Of a stretch of DNA of 64,000 nucleotides, positions 56,339-64,000 are shown piece by piece. A program made the translations under genes and the position numbers. Position 1 is the first letter of the stretch, and each line of letters opens with the position of its first letter. The notes under the pieces are model-generated. The model made no database searches, was not told the origin of the DNA, and saw nothing but the letters and a program-made list of their open reading frames with translations. The stretch lies in NCBI RefSeq assembly GCF_013343235.1, contig NZ_CP040094.1:3348501-3412500 (forward strand), in the 5' to 3' direction. The DNA is from Nostoc sp. TCL240-02 (GTDB lineage Bacteria > Cyanobacteriota > Cyanobacteriia > Cyanobacteriales > Nostocaceae).

Positions 56339-56458
56339 ATGGCTCGTCAAATTTTAGAACTGAATACAGATAATGGCGGCAAAATTTTAGTTACTAAATG
56401 TACCAGTAGGTCGGGTTATCGGCTACCAGTAAGTTGTTTAGAAAAAAGAAAAAAGTAA
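56339..56458 (+). CDS. Possible Trypco1-like remnant (39 residues)
   Basis: The frame reads MARQILELNTDNGGKILVTK and ends VSCLEKRKK. The start resembles the trypsin-co-occurring domain 1, which begins with a similar x-LE-x-DGG-x-ILVEV. After residue 19 the sequence loses the resemblance, so it is perhaps a truncated relic. Such domains are companions of conflict-system effectors, which suits its place just upstream of a TIR gene. The evidence is weak. Confidence 0.3.
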   Translation: MARQILELNTDNGGKILVTKCTSRSGYRLPVSCLEKRKK

Positions 56459-56530
56459 AAACTAGCTTCGATTCCGTAAATTGCAATAATATAGCCAAAT
56501 TCGTCATAATTTCTGGATATTTATCCGACT

Positions 56531-58150
56531 ATGCCAACTTTGCCAGCACCCAGCCAAAGCGCTAGATTTTTTATTAGCTACCGCAGCCAAGATCCAGACT
56601 TGAGCCTTGCCAAGGATTTTTATGAAGCTATTAAAGCTGCTGGACACGAAGCATTCATGGCAGGCGAGAGTATTCGCTTAGGGGAAAAATGGCCTCAGCG
56701 CATTGATGAAGAACTACAACAGTGTGATTACTTTTTGTTGCTGTTGTCTGAGCGTTCGGCAACTAGCGAGATGGTGACAGAAGAGGTGAGACAGGCTAAA
56801 GAGTTACGGGATGGCAGCGATCAGCATAAGCCGGTGATTTTGCCTATTCGCGTTAACTTCCCTCGGAGTGCGCCACTGAATTACGATTTGCGGGGTTATT
56901 TACAACAGATTCAGCAGCAAGAGTGGAAGTCGGCTGCTGACACTCACAGAATTTTACAGGAAATTTTTAGTTTAGTGCCAAACGGGAATGTAGAAAGATT
57001 AGCAGAGTGCCAGAGTGGGGAATTGGGAGGCGAACAATTATTTTCCCCCATTCCCTCATCTGCTTATCCTCCTTTGCCAGTGACAAAACCAGTATTGCCT
57101 GATGGACAGATGAATTTAGCTGAAAATTCGTCTGATTTGAACGGTTTGTTAGATCCAGAACTATCCCCAGAACTGGAATTTCCGTTTTTCGATCAAGCTT
57201 TTTATGCTGATTGTTACAAAGAAGTGAAGAAGCCAGGGGGATTAATTCGGTTGAGAGCGCCTTTGCAATGGGGTAAAACCTACTTAATGAGCCAGATTTT
57301 GGATTATGGAACTCAGCAAGGCTATAAAACAGTACGGTTAGACTTTCAAGAGCCAGAAAAAAAATTATTCAATACTTCAAAGCCTTTCTTGCAATGGTTC
57401 TGCGCCAGCATAGCCAGAGAATTAAATCTATCAGAGAAACTAGCTCAGAAGTGGAAAGTTACAGTGAACACCAACATAGACTGTACAAAATACTTTGAAG
57501 AATATTTGTTGCCAGCAATCAATAGTCCGCTAGTTTTGGGATTAGATAATATTGATGTCATATTCTCTTATCACATAGCTAGTGACTTTCTTGCATTACT
57601 ACGCGCTTGGTATGATAAGCGCACAACTAACCCTATTTGGAAAAAGCTCCGGTTGGTAATAGCCTATTCTAAAGAAGATTACATTCCTAGAGATAAGAAT
57701 AGATCACCGTTAAATGTCGGGAAAGGTATTGAAATACCAGAGTTAAATCGGCTACAGGTGCAAAATTTAGCACAGCGCCTCCAACTCCCTTGGAATGAAG
57801 AGCAAGTTGCCCAACTAATGGCGATGGTTGGTGGGCATCCTTGGCTGGTGAAGGAGGCGCTGTATAAAATAGCGTGGCGTGAACTAACATTGAAAGAACT
57901 ATTGAAAATTGCTCCCACACAAGAAGGCTTATACAGCGATCATCTGCTTCGCCATTGGTCAACATTGCAGGATAATCCAGAACTACTTGCAACTATGAGA
58001 CAAGTAGTTGCTGTCAATACCCCAGTCAAAATAGACCCAGAGAAAGCGTATAAATTATGGTGTATGAGACTAGTAAAATACACGGGTGATGATGTTATGC
58101 CCTTGTGTGATTTGTATCGGTTTTATTTTCGCGCTCGCTTTGACTTTTAG
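56531..58150 (+). CDS. TIR domain fused to AAA-like (AAA_35) ATPase
   Basis: A 539-residue protein. Residues about 10-150 are a TIR domain (RFFISYRSQDPDLSLAKDFY, and MVTEEVRQAKE, with a candidate catalytic Glu). A linker (150-215) leads to an AAA-like NTPase of the AAA_35 type (about 215-535): RLRAPLQWGKTYLMSQILDY is a Walker A relative with GKT, LVLGLDNIDVIF the Walker B, and GGHPWLVKEALYKI a conserved C-terminal motif. No transmembrane segment is visible. Such TIR-NTPase proteins fit STAND-like sensors, and the TIR may cleave NAD or make a signal. The next gene, 101 bases on, has the same NTPase type. Confidence 0.9.
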   Translation: MPTLPAPSQSARFFISYRSQDPDLSLAKDFYEAIKAAGHEAFMAGESIRLGEKWPQRIDEELQQCDYFLLLLSERSATSEMVTEEVRQAKELRDGSDQHKPVILPIRVNFPRSAPLNYDLRGYLQQIQQQEWKSAADTHRILQEIFSLVPNGNVERLAECQSGELGGEQLFSPIPSSAYPPLPVTKPVLPDGQMNLAENSSDLNGLLDPELSPELEFPFFDQAFYADCYKEVKKPGGLIRLRAPLQWGKTYLMSQILDYGTQQGYKTVRLDFQEPEKKLFNTSKPFLQWFCASIARELNLSEKLAQKWKVTVNTNIDCTKYFEEYLLPAINSPLVLGLDNIDVIFSYHIASDFLALLRAWYDKRTTNPIWKKLRLVIAYSKEDYIPRDKNRSPLNVGKGIEIPELNRLQVQNLAQRLQLPWNEEQVAQLMAMVGGHPWLVKEALYKIAWRELTLKELLKIAPTQEGLYSDHLLRHWSTLQDNPELLATMRQVVAVNTPVKIDPEKAYKLWCMRLVKYTGDDVMPLCDLYRFYFRARFDF

Positions 58151-58251
58151 TGATGATTTAAAATTTCCTAGAAATTTCTCCTAAATCCTCTTTGCAAGCA
58201 GAGAGGAAAGCCTGAGAATGATTTAGTGTGCAACTGCATTGGTAATAACTC

Positions 58252-60945
58252 ATGAATCCAGCACCTAACCCAAACTATGAATACCAAGTTGGGGGTACTT
58301 TACTTCCTGATTCCCCTACTTACGTCACGCGGCAGGCAGATGAGGACTTATACAAAAAGTTGAAGGCAGGGGAATTCTGTTATGTCCTAAATTCGCGGCA
58401 GATGGGTAAATCGAGTTTGCGGGTAAGAACCATGCAAAGGTTGCAAGAAGAGGGAACTGCTTGTGCTGGTATTGATCTTACTTTGATCGGTACTCACAAT
58501 GTTACTCCTGATGAATGGTATGCAGGTGTGATTGACAGACTGGTTAAGAGTTTAAAACTAAATGATAATTTTGATTTAGACCAATGGTGGAAAGCACAAA
58601 AAGTACTGCCTTCATTACAGCGATTAGGCAAGTTTATTGAAGAGGAAATGCTAACCGCTATTCATCAAAAAATTGTGATTTTTGTAGATGAAATTGATAG
58701 CGTTCTTAGCCTAAGTTTTTCGACTGAAGATTTTTTCGCTTTGATTCGAGCTTGCTATAATCAACGTGCTGATAAGCCAGAATATCAACGCCTCACATTT
58801 TGTCTTTTAGGAGTAGCAACTCCCTCTGATTTGATTCAAGATAAACAGCGTACACCTTTTAATATTGGTCAAGCCATTGAACTCAAAGGTTTTGATGTAG
58901 ATGAAGCCGAGCCTTTAGCTATGGGATTAGTAGGTAAAGTCAGTAATTCCCAAGAAAAGCTAAAAGAGGTTTTGGAATGGACTGGTGGACAACCTTTTCT
59001 TACCCAAAAAATTTGTCAATTTATTTTAGATGATGAGCAAAAATTGTCTGTAGAAGAATTAGTACAATCGCGGATAGTCCAACATTGGCAATCTCAGGAT
59101 GATCCAGAGCATTTGAGGACAATACGCGATCGCATTTTCAGCAACAAGCAGCCTGCGGATCTGTTGCTTGAATTATATGAACAAATTTTACGAAAAGGAG
59201 AAATTGAAGAAGATAATAGTCCGGGGCAAATAGAATTGCGCCTGTCGGGATTGGTAGTTAAACAAAATGGCAAGTTAAGAGTTTATAACCGCATTTATAA
59301 GTTTGTTTTTGATAACAACTGGGTTAATCAGGCGTTAGCAAATTTGAGACCTTATGCAAAGGAATTAGAAGCATGGCTAGAGTCTAATCGTCAGAATAAA
59401 TCTCATCTCTTGCAGGGGACGAAATTACGACAAGCTCAAGCATGGGCAGAACATAAACAGTTACTTGCTGAAGATTATCAATTTTTATATGCTAGCCAAG
59501 AATTAGCAACACGAAAGCAACAGCGCCTTGTCTTAGGGCTTGCTCCATTACTACTAATTTCAGTACTTGGGTTGTCATACTGGAAATTATCAGAAAACAA
59601 TTCAGTTACTAACAATCCGCCAGTCCCAACACCGTCAACAACGGAACAACCAAAACAGCCACAGCCAGGATCGCCATCTTTGATTAGCGAAGGTAAGTTT
59701 ACTTTATTTGTTAGAAGTGAAAATCCAAGTCTTACTCAGGCTTTTGAAGCTTTTCAAAACAAGGATTATACCCAAGCTCAAGTTGTTGACTTTTTTCAAA
59801 AAGCTAGACAAGCCTTTCCTTACGATCCAGAGTTGCGAATTTATTACAACAATGCTAGAGCAGATCAACAAGGTAATCCACTAACTCTGGCAGTGGTTTT
59901 ACCAGATACTAATAAAGAAGCAAATATTTCTAAAGAACTATTGCGAGGAGTTGCACAGGCACAAAATAATTTTAACAGTTTAGATGGAGTGAATAAGCGA
60001 TTTTTAAAAATTGTAATTGCCAATGATAGCAGCGATAAAACTCAAGCTCAAAAAGTTGCTGGAGAGCTAATTAAAGATCAAAATAAAAAGATTCTAGGAG
60101 TTATTGGACACTATACTAGTCCAAATAGTCAAGCGGCACTACCTCAGTATGAAAGCGCTGGTATAGCAATGATATCTCCAGGAAGTACAAGTACCTCACT
60201 AAATAGCAGAGTATTTTTTAGAACAGTACTTTCTGCTAAAGTAAATGCCGCCAAGTTAGCAAATTATGCTAGCAATCAAGACTATAAAAGAGTAGTTATT
60301 TTCTACAATCCTAATGATACTTATAGTAATAACGTAAAAGAACAGTTTGTAAGCTCATTTAAAGATAATAATAATGAAGTTATACGTACTATAAATTTGG
60401 CTAATGCCTCATTGGATATATCTGCCGAAATTTTAAAAATTAATGACCAAGATCAAGCACATGCAATTGTTCTGTTTCCGAATACAGAATTAACTTCGGT
60501 GGCACTTGCAATTGCTCGCGCTCAGGGAAGCAAAAAATTGCCTCTGCTAGGAGGAAATTCTTTGTATAATCCAGACACTTTGAAATCAGAAGCTTTTGAA
60601 GGTTTGGTTATATCTGTAGATTGGTTTGCAGAAGAGCAAAACTCAACAAAGTCAACAAAATTTGCAGAGGAAGCTAAGGGAATGTGGGGAGGAAGGATTA
60701 GCTGGCGCACAGCTACAGCTTATGATGCGACTCAAGCTTTTATTAAAGCTATATCTATGTCTAATAATCCCACACATCAAACGGTTTTAAAAAACCTCAA
60801 ATCTCAAGATTTTTCTCTTCCAGCAAACGAAACTTCAGGGTATCCACTTCGTTTTAATAAGAAAGGCGATCGCCAACAAGAACCTGTTCTTGTCAAAGTA
60901 GTTAGAGGTAGCGATGATCTGTTTAAATTTGAACAAGTTAAGTAA
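58252..60945 (+). CDS. AAA-like ATPase - TM - periplasmic binding protein fusion
   Basis: An 897-residue protein. Residues 1-370 are an AAA_35-type NTPase ([20 protein letters not shown]alker A with [18 protein letters not shown]alker [18 protein letters not shown]). A membrane segment follows (about 424-443, [19 protein letters not shown]). After a Pro-rich linker comes a type I periplasmic binding protein (LivJ-like, about 530-890): [52 protein letters not shown]. The layout puts a ligand receptor outside and an ATPase inside the cell. It is probably co-transcribed with the TIR-AAA gene. The ligand is unknown, though relatives bind amino acids. Confidence 0.9.
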   Translation: MNPAPNPNYEYQVGGTLLPDSPTYVTRQADEDLYKKLKAGEFCYVLNSRQMGKSSLRVRTMQRLQEEGTACAGIDLTLIGTHNVTPDEWYAGVIDRLVKSLKLNDNFDLDQWWKAQKVLPSLQRLGKFIEEEMLTAIHQKIVIFVDEIDSVLSLSFSTEDFFALIRACYNQRADKPEYQRLTFCLLGVATPSDLIQDKQRTPFNIGQAIELKGFDVDEAEPLAMGLVGKVSNSQEKLKEVLEWTGGQPFLTQKICQFILDDEQKLSVEELVQSRIVQHWQSQDDPEHLRTIRDRIFSNKQPADLLLELYEQILRKGEIEEDNSPGQIELRLSGLVVKQNGKLRVYNRIYKFVFDNNWVNQALANLRPYAKELEAWLESNRQNKSHLLQGTKLRQAQAWAEHKQLLAEDYQFLYASQELATRKQQRLVLGLAPLLLISVLGLSYWKLSENNSVTNNPPVPTPSTTEQPKQPQPGSPSLISEGKFTLFVRSENPSLTQAFEAFQNKDYTQAQVVDFFQKARQAFPYDPELRIYYNNARADQQGNPLTLAVVLPDTNKEANISKELLRGVAQAQNNFNSLDGVNKRFLKIVIANDSSDKTQAQKVAGELIKDQNKKILGVIGHYTSPNSQAALPQYESAGIAMISPGSTSTSLNSRVFFRTVLSAKVNAAKLANYASNQDYKRVVIFYNPNDTYSNNVKEQFVSSFKDNNNEVIRTINLANASLDISAEILKINDQDQAHAIVLFPNTELTSVALAIARAQGSKKLPLLGGNSLYNPDTLKSEAFEGLVISVDWFAEEQNSTKSTKFAEEAKGMWGGRISWRTATAYDATQAFIKAISMSNNPTHQTVLKNLKSQDFSLPANETSGYPLRFNKKGDRQQEPVLVKVVRGSDDLFKFEQVK

Positions 60946-61166
60946 CGAAGAAATTTATCGTAACTCCAAAATAAGCGATCGCTCATTCTCCAGACGTGAG
61001 ATTATCTAAAACTTGCTGAAATTCTGCTGTGGAAGGAATTGCGATCGCACTCTTAACCCAAAATAGGCGATCGCTTCCATTACACAATTTACACTGATGG
61101 AGTGTTAATTTATTGTATCTAAAAAAATCAAAGGTTGTGTCAACACCACTCATCCCTAATTTGCTT
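60946..61166. other. HIP1-rich gap
   Basis: GCGATCGC-type octamers occur four times in about 100 bases (60975-61078). No gene was recognised. Confidence 0.6.
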
Positions 61167-61355
61167 CTAATATTCCAAAGGGTCTTGAGTTAGTTGAATT
61201 ACACCTGCATAGTGGTTTAAATAAAACTCTTGTTTTTGTTGTGATTGATGAGCTTCTAATATCTTCTCAATTTGCTGCCAGTCCTGATAATCAATTAACA
61301 CTGCTACCGGACGCATGGCTTCATCAGTCACAATTTTTTTCTTAAAAGGTAGCAT
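61167..61355 (-). CDS. Small Phd/YefM-like antitoxin
   Basis: The protein is 62 residues from ATG 61355, beginning MLPFKKKIVTDEAMRPVAVL and continuing IDYQDWQQIEKILEAHQSQQ. The run RPVAVLIDYQDWQQIEKIL resembles the C-terminal half of the Phd/YefM antitoxin fold (a strand then an amphipathic helix). A longer frame upstream begins at 61451 but is unlike the family. No toxin gene is visible next to it; it could be an orphan regulator. Confidence 0.65.
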   Translation of the reverse strand: MLPFKKKIVTDEAMRPVAVLIDYQDWQQIEKILEAHQSQQKQEFYLNHYAGVIQLTQDPLEY

Positions 61356-61656
61356 GATTTTGTATATCAGATACAACGTTTTACAATATTGATCGTAACT
61401 CCAAGACAGAAAATTGATGATGGCAACTTTTCCAGGGTAAGAGGATCTCAATCAGGCTTGACACAAGGAATCAGAATAATCTAGCTAGAATTGGCTAGTT
61501 TCACGCCAAAAGATGCGATTGACCTACTTGTATCTAGATTAATGGTTTGCAAATGTAAATACTTTCTTGCTTGCCTACGTGGGATAAGTGACGCTAGTGT
61601 TAAAAGAAATCGTGCAAACTAAAACCCTCATCCTAGAAGTCGAGTAGGAAGCTCGA
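61356..61656. other. Gap before the NIL gene
   Basis: About 300 bases with no recognisable gene or repeat. AGGAAG at 61648-61653 is a moderate ribosome binding site for the following gene. Confidence 0.45.
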
Positions 61657-61965
61657 ATGGCAATTCCAAATAAAGAAGTAAAATCTAATACAGATATTTT
61701 AGAGAATAGACGCACCCAAACTCGCATCCAGGTTCGTATTCCTAAAGACTTGCATGAGGAACCAGTCATTTCACGACTGGTTTCTCACTATGGGATCACA
61801 GTTATTATTGCTGATGCTCAGGTAAGCGCAAACGTGCCACAATATAGCTGCTTCGATCTGGAACTGCGAGGTACTGTTTCTCAGATTGAAAGTGCCCTAA
61901 CTTACCTAGATGAACTGGATTTAGAAGTTTTGCACCAATCCAGCCCTGAAGAAGATGGTTGGTAA
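61657..61965 (+). CDS. NIL-domain protein
   Basis: The 102-residue protein consists of a NIL domain (PF09383; about 22-95): TRIQVRIPKDLHEEPVISRLVSHYGITVIIADAQVS and SCFDLELRGTVSQIESALTYLDELDLEVL. NIL is a small ferredoxin-like fold often found on the C-terminus of methionine-transporter ATPases; stand-alone versions in cyanobacteria commonly occur beside or fused to ferredoxins, and their role is unclear. No ferredoxin is directly adjacent, although one lies 1.1 kb away on the other strand. It starts at ATG 61657. Confidence 0.9.
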   Translation: MAIPNKEVKSNTDILENRRTQTRIQVRIPKDLHEEPVISRLVSHYGITVIIADAQVSANVPQYSCFDLELRGTVSQIESALTYLDELDLEVLHQSSPEEDGW

Positions 61966-62042
61966 ATTGAGTTCTCAGTCCTGAGTTATGAGTGCTGAAT
62001 CAAAAACACTCAGCACTCAGCACTCAGCACTCGTTACTGATT

Positions 62043-62720
62043 TTAGGCCATTTGATTTTCAATCGCCCACCGCGCTAGTTCAGTGCGGTTATGGAGATTG
62101 GTTTTGCCCAACATATTGGACACATGGCTTTCAACCGTGCGCTGACTAACATTTAGTTCTTCAGCAATTTCCCGGTTAGCTAAACCCCTAGCGACAAACT
62201 GGACTACTTTCAGTTCGGTTGGGGTTAATTGCACATCGAAGGGAACCTGGATGCGGGAACCGTTTTCGCCTCCTTTTGCTTGGTGTTCTTTCCAACGGAT
62301 AGTTTGTTTCAGCGAGGATTCAACTTGGGCTACAAGTTCTTCTGGTTCAAAGGGCTTGACCATATAAACATCAGCACCTTTATTCAGACCCTTAACTCGG
62401 TCTGCGCTTTGTCCCTTAGCTGAAAGGAAAAGAACCGGAATCCAACTGGTGCGTTCGTTTTGCCGGACTTGTTCCACAAAAGTATATCCGTCCATTTCCG
62501 GCATCATCACATCGCAGATAATCATGTCTGGAACATCTTGCTCTAAAATTTCCAGAGCTTCACGTCCATTCTCGGCGGTGATGACTTCGTATCCCCGGAA
62601 TTCTAAGTAATCCTTCACCAGCAAGATGAGGTTAGGGTCATCATCAATCAATAGAAGTCGTTTGTGATCTTTCATGCTGGGCTCTTTCATAGCAGTGGCA
62701 CTTGTCGCGCTTCGGTCCAT
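62043..62720 (-). CDS. NarL/LuxR-type response regulator, Rre1/Ycf29-like
   Basis: A receiver-HTH regulator of 225 residues from ATG 62720. The receiver (about 20-135) has Asp26-28, phospho-acceptor Asp70 (DMIICDVMMPEMDGYTF) and Lys in YMVKPFEPEEL. The LuxR HTH (about 160-220) reads LTPTELKVVQFVARGLANREIAEELNVSQRTVESHVSNML. The combined sequence resembles the cyanobacterial stress regulator Rre1 (Ycf29), which works with Hik34/Hik2 and controls heat-shock genes including dnaK2. groES lies 1.2 kb downstream, which makes the pairing attractive, but the assignment is by similarity only. Starts at 62690 or 62675 are also possible. Confidence 0.85.
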   Translation of the reverse strand: MDRSATSATAMKEPSMKDHKRLLLIDDDPNLILLVKDYLEFRGYEVITAENGREALEILEQDVPDMIICDVMMPEMDGYTFVEQVRQNERTSWIPVLFLSAKGQSADRVKGLNKGADVYMVKPFEPEELVAQVESSLKQTIRWKEHQAKGGENGSRIQVPFDVQLTPTELKVVQFVARGLANREIAEELNVSQRTVESHVSNMLGKTNLHNRTELARWAIENQMA

Positions 62721-63049
62721 CAAAGTCTTGAATATTTATCCTCTATGGTGGGTTATTTCGAGATGTTGTCCTTTTTCCTACTTAACTTGCCTTTGCTGTC
62801 TCGAAGTCTCAAAAATGCCGAGCATTTTCAAGAGACTAATAGCTCGATAGCAAAAGTCCAGCAAGGATACGTATAGCAGTAGTATCTATAATGCGCTATT
62901 ATATATCGCATTGAAAGTGGCGGGCGAAAAAACACTGATTAAATAATAATCCTTCTGACTCACAAGTAAGTATTGGCTTAAAGATGACCCTACCTCAAAA
63001 CCAACCCGCACTTTCTTAAAGCTTACTGCTGTTCCATATCCTTCGGTTG
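62721..63049. other. Gap between regulator and ferredoxin genes
   Basis: About 330 bases; no gene or repeat was recognised. Both genes read on the minus strand, so this must hold the promoter of the regulator. Confidence 0.45.
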
Positions 63050-63505
63050 TTAAGCCTCAATGAGGTGTTCACAAGAAACTAGGGAAGTTTCTGGCAAAGG
63101 ATGGTTGAAAAACGCATATTCTTTTACCACCTTATTGCCTGTTAAGTGTTCTTGGATGATCCGCTCAATAACTTCCAGGTTTGCTTGGCGATACCAGACA
63201 CCATCAAGGTAAACCACTATTATGGGTCTAGAAGAACAAACGCGCAAGCAGTTGGCTTTAGTTCTGTAGACGCATAAGGAATAATTCTGTTGCGACTCAT
63301 CAAGTTTTAACTCTTTAAGTCGTTCTTTTAAGTATTCCCAGGATTCCAGACTAGCTCGTTTTGAGCAGCAATTAACAATTGTCTGGTCAGCGCAAATAAA
63401 AATGTGTCGCTGAATTTTTGCAAGTCCAAAACTTTCTACACAATTACTCAGGGCTTTATATTCTAGATTAGTGGCTTTGGGGATTTGATGGCTTGACTGG
63501 ATCAC
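63050..63505 (-). CDS. Thioredoxin-like [2Fe-2S] ferredoxin
   Basis: A 151-residue protein. RHIFICADQTIVNCCSKRAS and NCLRVCSSRPIIVVYLDGVWY hold cysteines 38, 46/47, 86 and 90 in the pattern (C-x7/8-C ... C-x3-C) of thioredoxin-like [2Fe-2S] proteins. The end (LEVIERIIQEHLTGNKVVKEYAFF) matches the family. These proteins pass single electrons; the partner is unknown. It begins at GTG 63505. Two extra cysteines (Cys22, Cys47) do not seem essential. Confidence 0.87.
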   Translation of the reverse strand: MIQSSHQIPKATNLEYKALSNCVESFGLAKIQRHIFICADQTIVNCCSKRASLESWEYLKERLKELKLDESQQNYSLCVYRTKANCLRVCSSRPIIVVYLDGVWYRQANLEVIERIIQEHLTGNKVVKEYAFFNHPLPETSLVSCEHLIEA

Positions 63506-63784
63506 TGTATTGTTACTTATCGAGCAGCTCCTTGATTACAGTTCTATAACAATTTCCAAGCTTTGCAAATAAAGTTGACTGAGAAGAGAATGGGGCATTG
63601 GGCAACTTGTACTGAGCAGAGCCTCTCGAATATAAGTATTGGGGATTGGGAAAACTCTTCACTACTCCCGACTCCCGACTCCCGACTCCCTACGACCATA
63701 TAAAAATATACGTAACTTACAGAACAGAACCCGAAGGATATAAATAATTAGGCATTAATACTTAAGTACATCAACGATCTTCTA
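63506..63784. repeat. Short repeats upstream of the groES promoter region
   Basis: ACTTGTACTGAGCAGAGCCT through AAGTATTGGG (about 63605-63642) is a diverged copy of the dispersed element inside the DUF92 gene. CTCCCGA is repeated three times and more from about 63667 to 63690. Confidence 0.7.
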
Positions 63785-63800
63785 GTTCGGGAACCCGTAC
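63785..63800 (+). promoter_or_regulatory. K-box upstream of groES
   Basis: GTTCGG-GAAC-CCGTAC matches the cyanobacterial K-box pattern (GTTCGG-NNAN-CCNNAC) described for light- and heat-responsive groESL control, with all fixed positions met. It lies 40 bases upstream of CIRCE. Confidence 0.8.
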
Positions 63801-63839
63801 TCAAGGAATTCTTGCCATTGGATGCCAATTTTAGGTAAA

Positions 63840-63866
63840 TTAGCACTCAGGGGTTGAGAGTGCTAA
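63840..63866 (+). promoter_or_regulatory. CIRCE operator (HrcA site)
   Basis: TTAGCACTC (63840-63848), a nine-base spacer and GAGTGCTAA (63858-63866) form a perfect CIRCE. HrcA binds here to repress groESL until heat shock. It is 18 bases upstream of the groES ATG. Confidence 0.97.
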
Positions 63867-63884
63867 TCTCTGGAGAAAATAATT

Positions 63885-64000
63885 ATGGCAGCTTTATCTT
63901 TAAGCGTTTCTACAGTTAAACCTTTGAGCGATCGCGTTTTCGTGAAAGTGAACGCCTCAGAGGAAAAGACCGCAGGTGGTCTGTATTTGCCCGATACCGC
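63885..64000 (+). CDS. groES: Co-chaperonin GroES (partial)
   Basis: The frame begins at ATG 63885 and runs off the window end after 38 codons: [20 protein letters not shown] and [18 protein letters not shown]. The [11 protein letters not shown] and TAGGLYLPD motifs identify GroES, the lid of the GroEL chamber. GGAGAAA lies 8-14 bases upstream. groEL is expected next, outside the window. Confidence 0.97.
   Translation, partial: MAALSLSVSTVKPLSDRVFVKVNASEEKTAGGLYLPDT

Overview
This window comes from a filamentous, heterocyst-forming type of cyanobacterium close to Nostoc/Anabaena. The sequence shows the palindrome GCGATCGC (HIP1) very often, inside and between genes. It carries apcD (a phycobilisome core terminal emitter), a ClpP with a cyanobacterial-type N-terminal extension, a GUN4-domain protein, NIL-domain and Mo-dependent-nitrogenase C-terminal-domain proteins, a Ycf39-like reductase and a VTE6-like (DUF92) membrane protein. 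Short heptamer repeats of the kind known from Nostoc genomes fill many gene gaps. The species cannot be fixed from sequence reading alone.

Layout. 0.4-7.2 kb: apt, a DppB-type permease, an Uma2 nuclease-like protein, purF and purL. 7.7-10.1 kb: a glycine-rich RTX-like repeat gene broken by two stops and a 16-bp duplication. 10.6-19.9 kb: apcD, an RlmD-type rRNA methyltransferase, an anti-sigma kinase-like protein, asnS, a lipase, a VOC protein and the DUF92 protein. 20.2-28.9 kb: a type I secretion-like cluster holding a PpiC isomerase, an ABC exporter with cyclic-nucleotide and degenerate C39 domains, one broken and one intact subtilase, and an HlyD adaptor. 29-33.7 kb: an accessory stretch with an IS630 element, tandem and palindromic repeats and a frameshifted TIR-GUN4 fusion. 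33.7-48.1 kb: mostly housekeeping genes (S1-domain protein, hydrolases, clpX-clpP-tig, asd, dapA, rnj). 48.9-61 kb: a nitrogenase-associated domain protein, a caspase-like protein lacking both catalytic residues, rpmF, redox enzymes, a hybrid kinase, then a tandem TIR-AAA gene and an AAA-TM-periplasmic-binding-protein gene. 61-64 kb: an antitoxin-like protein, a NIL protein, an Rre1-like response regulator, a thioredoxin-like ferredoxin and the start of groES behind a K-box and a perfect CIRCE.

How genes work together: asd and dapA are consecutive steps of lysine/diaminopimelate synthesis; purF and purL are purine-synthesis steps; tig, clpP and clpX form a protein-quality-control block; and the 20-29 kb exporter, adaptor, isomerase and subtilases look like one secretion pathway with its cargo. 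The strongest candidates for little-described biology are the TIR-AAA plus AAA-receptor pair (56.5-60.9 kb), the TIR-GUN4 fusion, the pseudo-caspase, and several cases where mobile or short repeats have entered or abut coding sequence.
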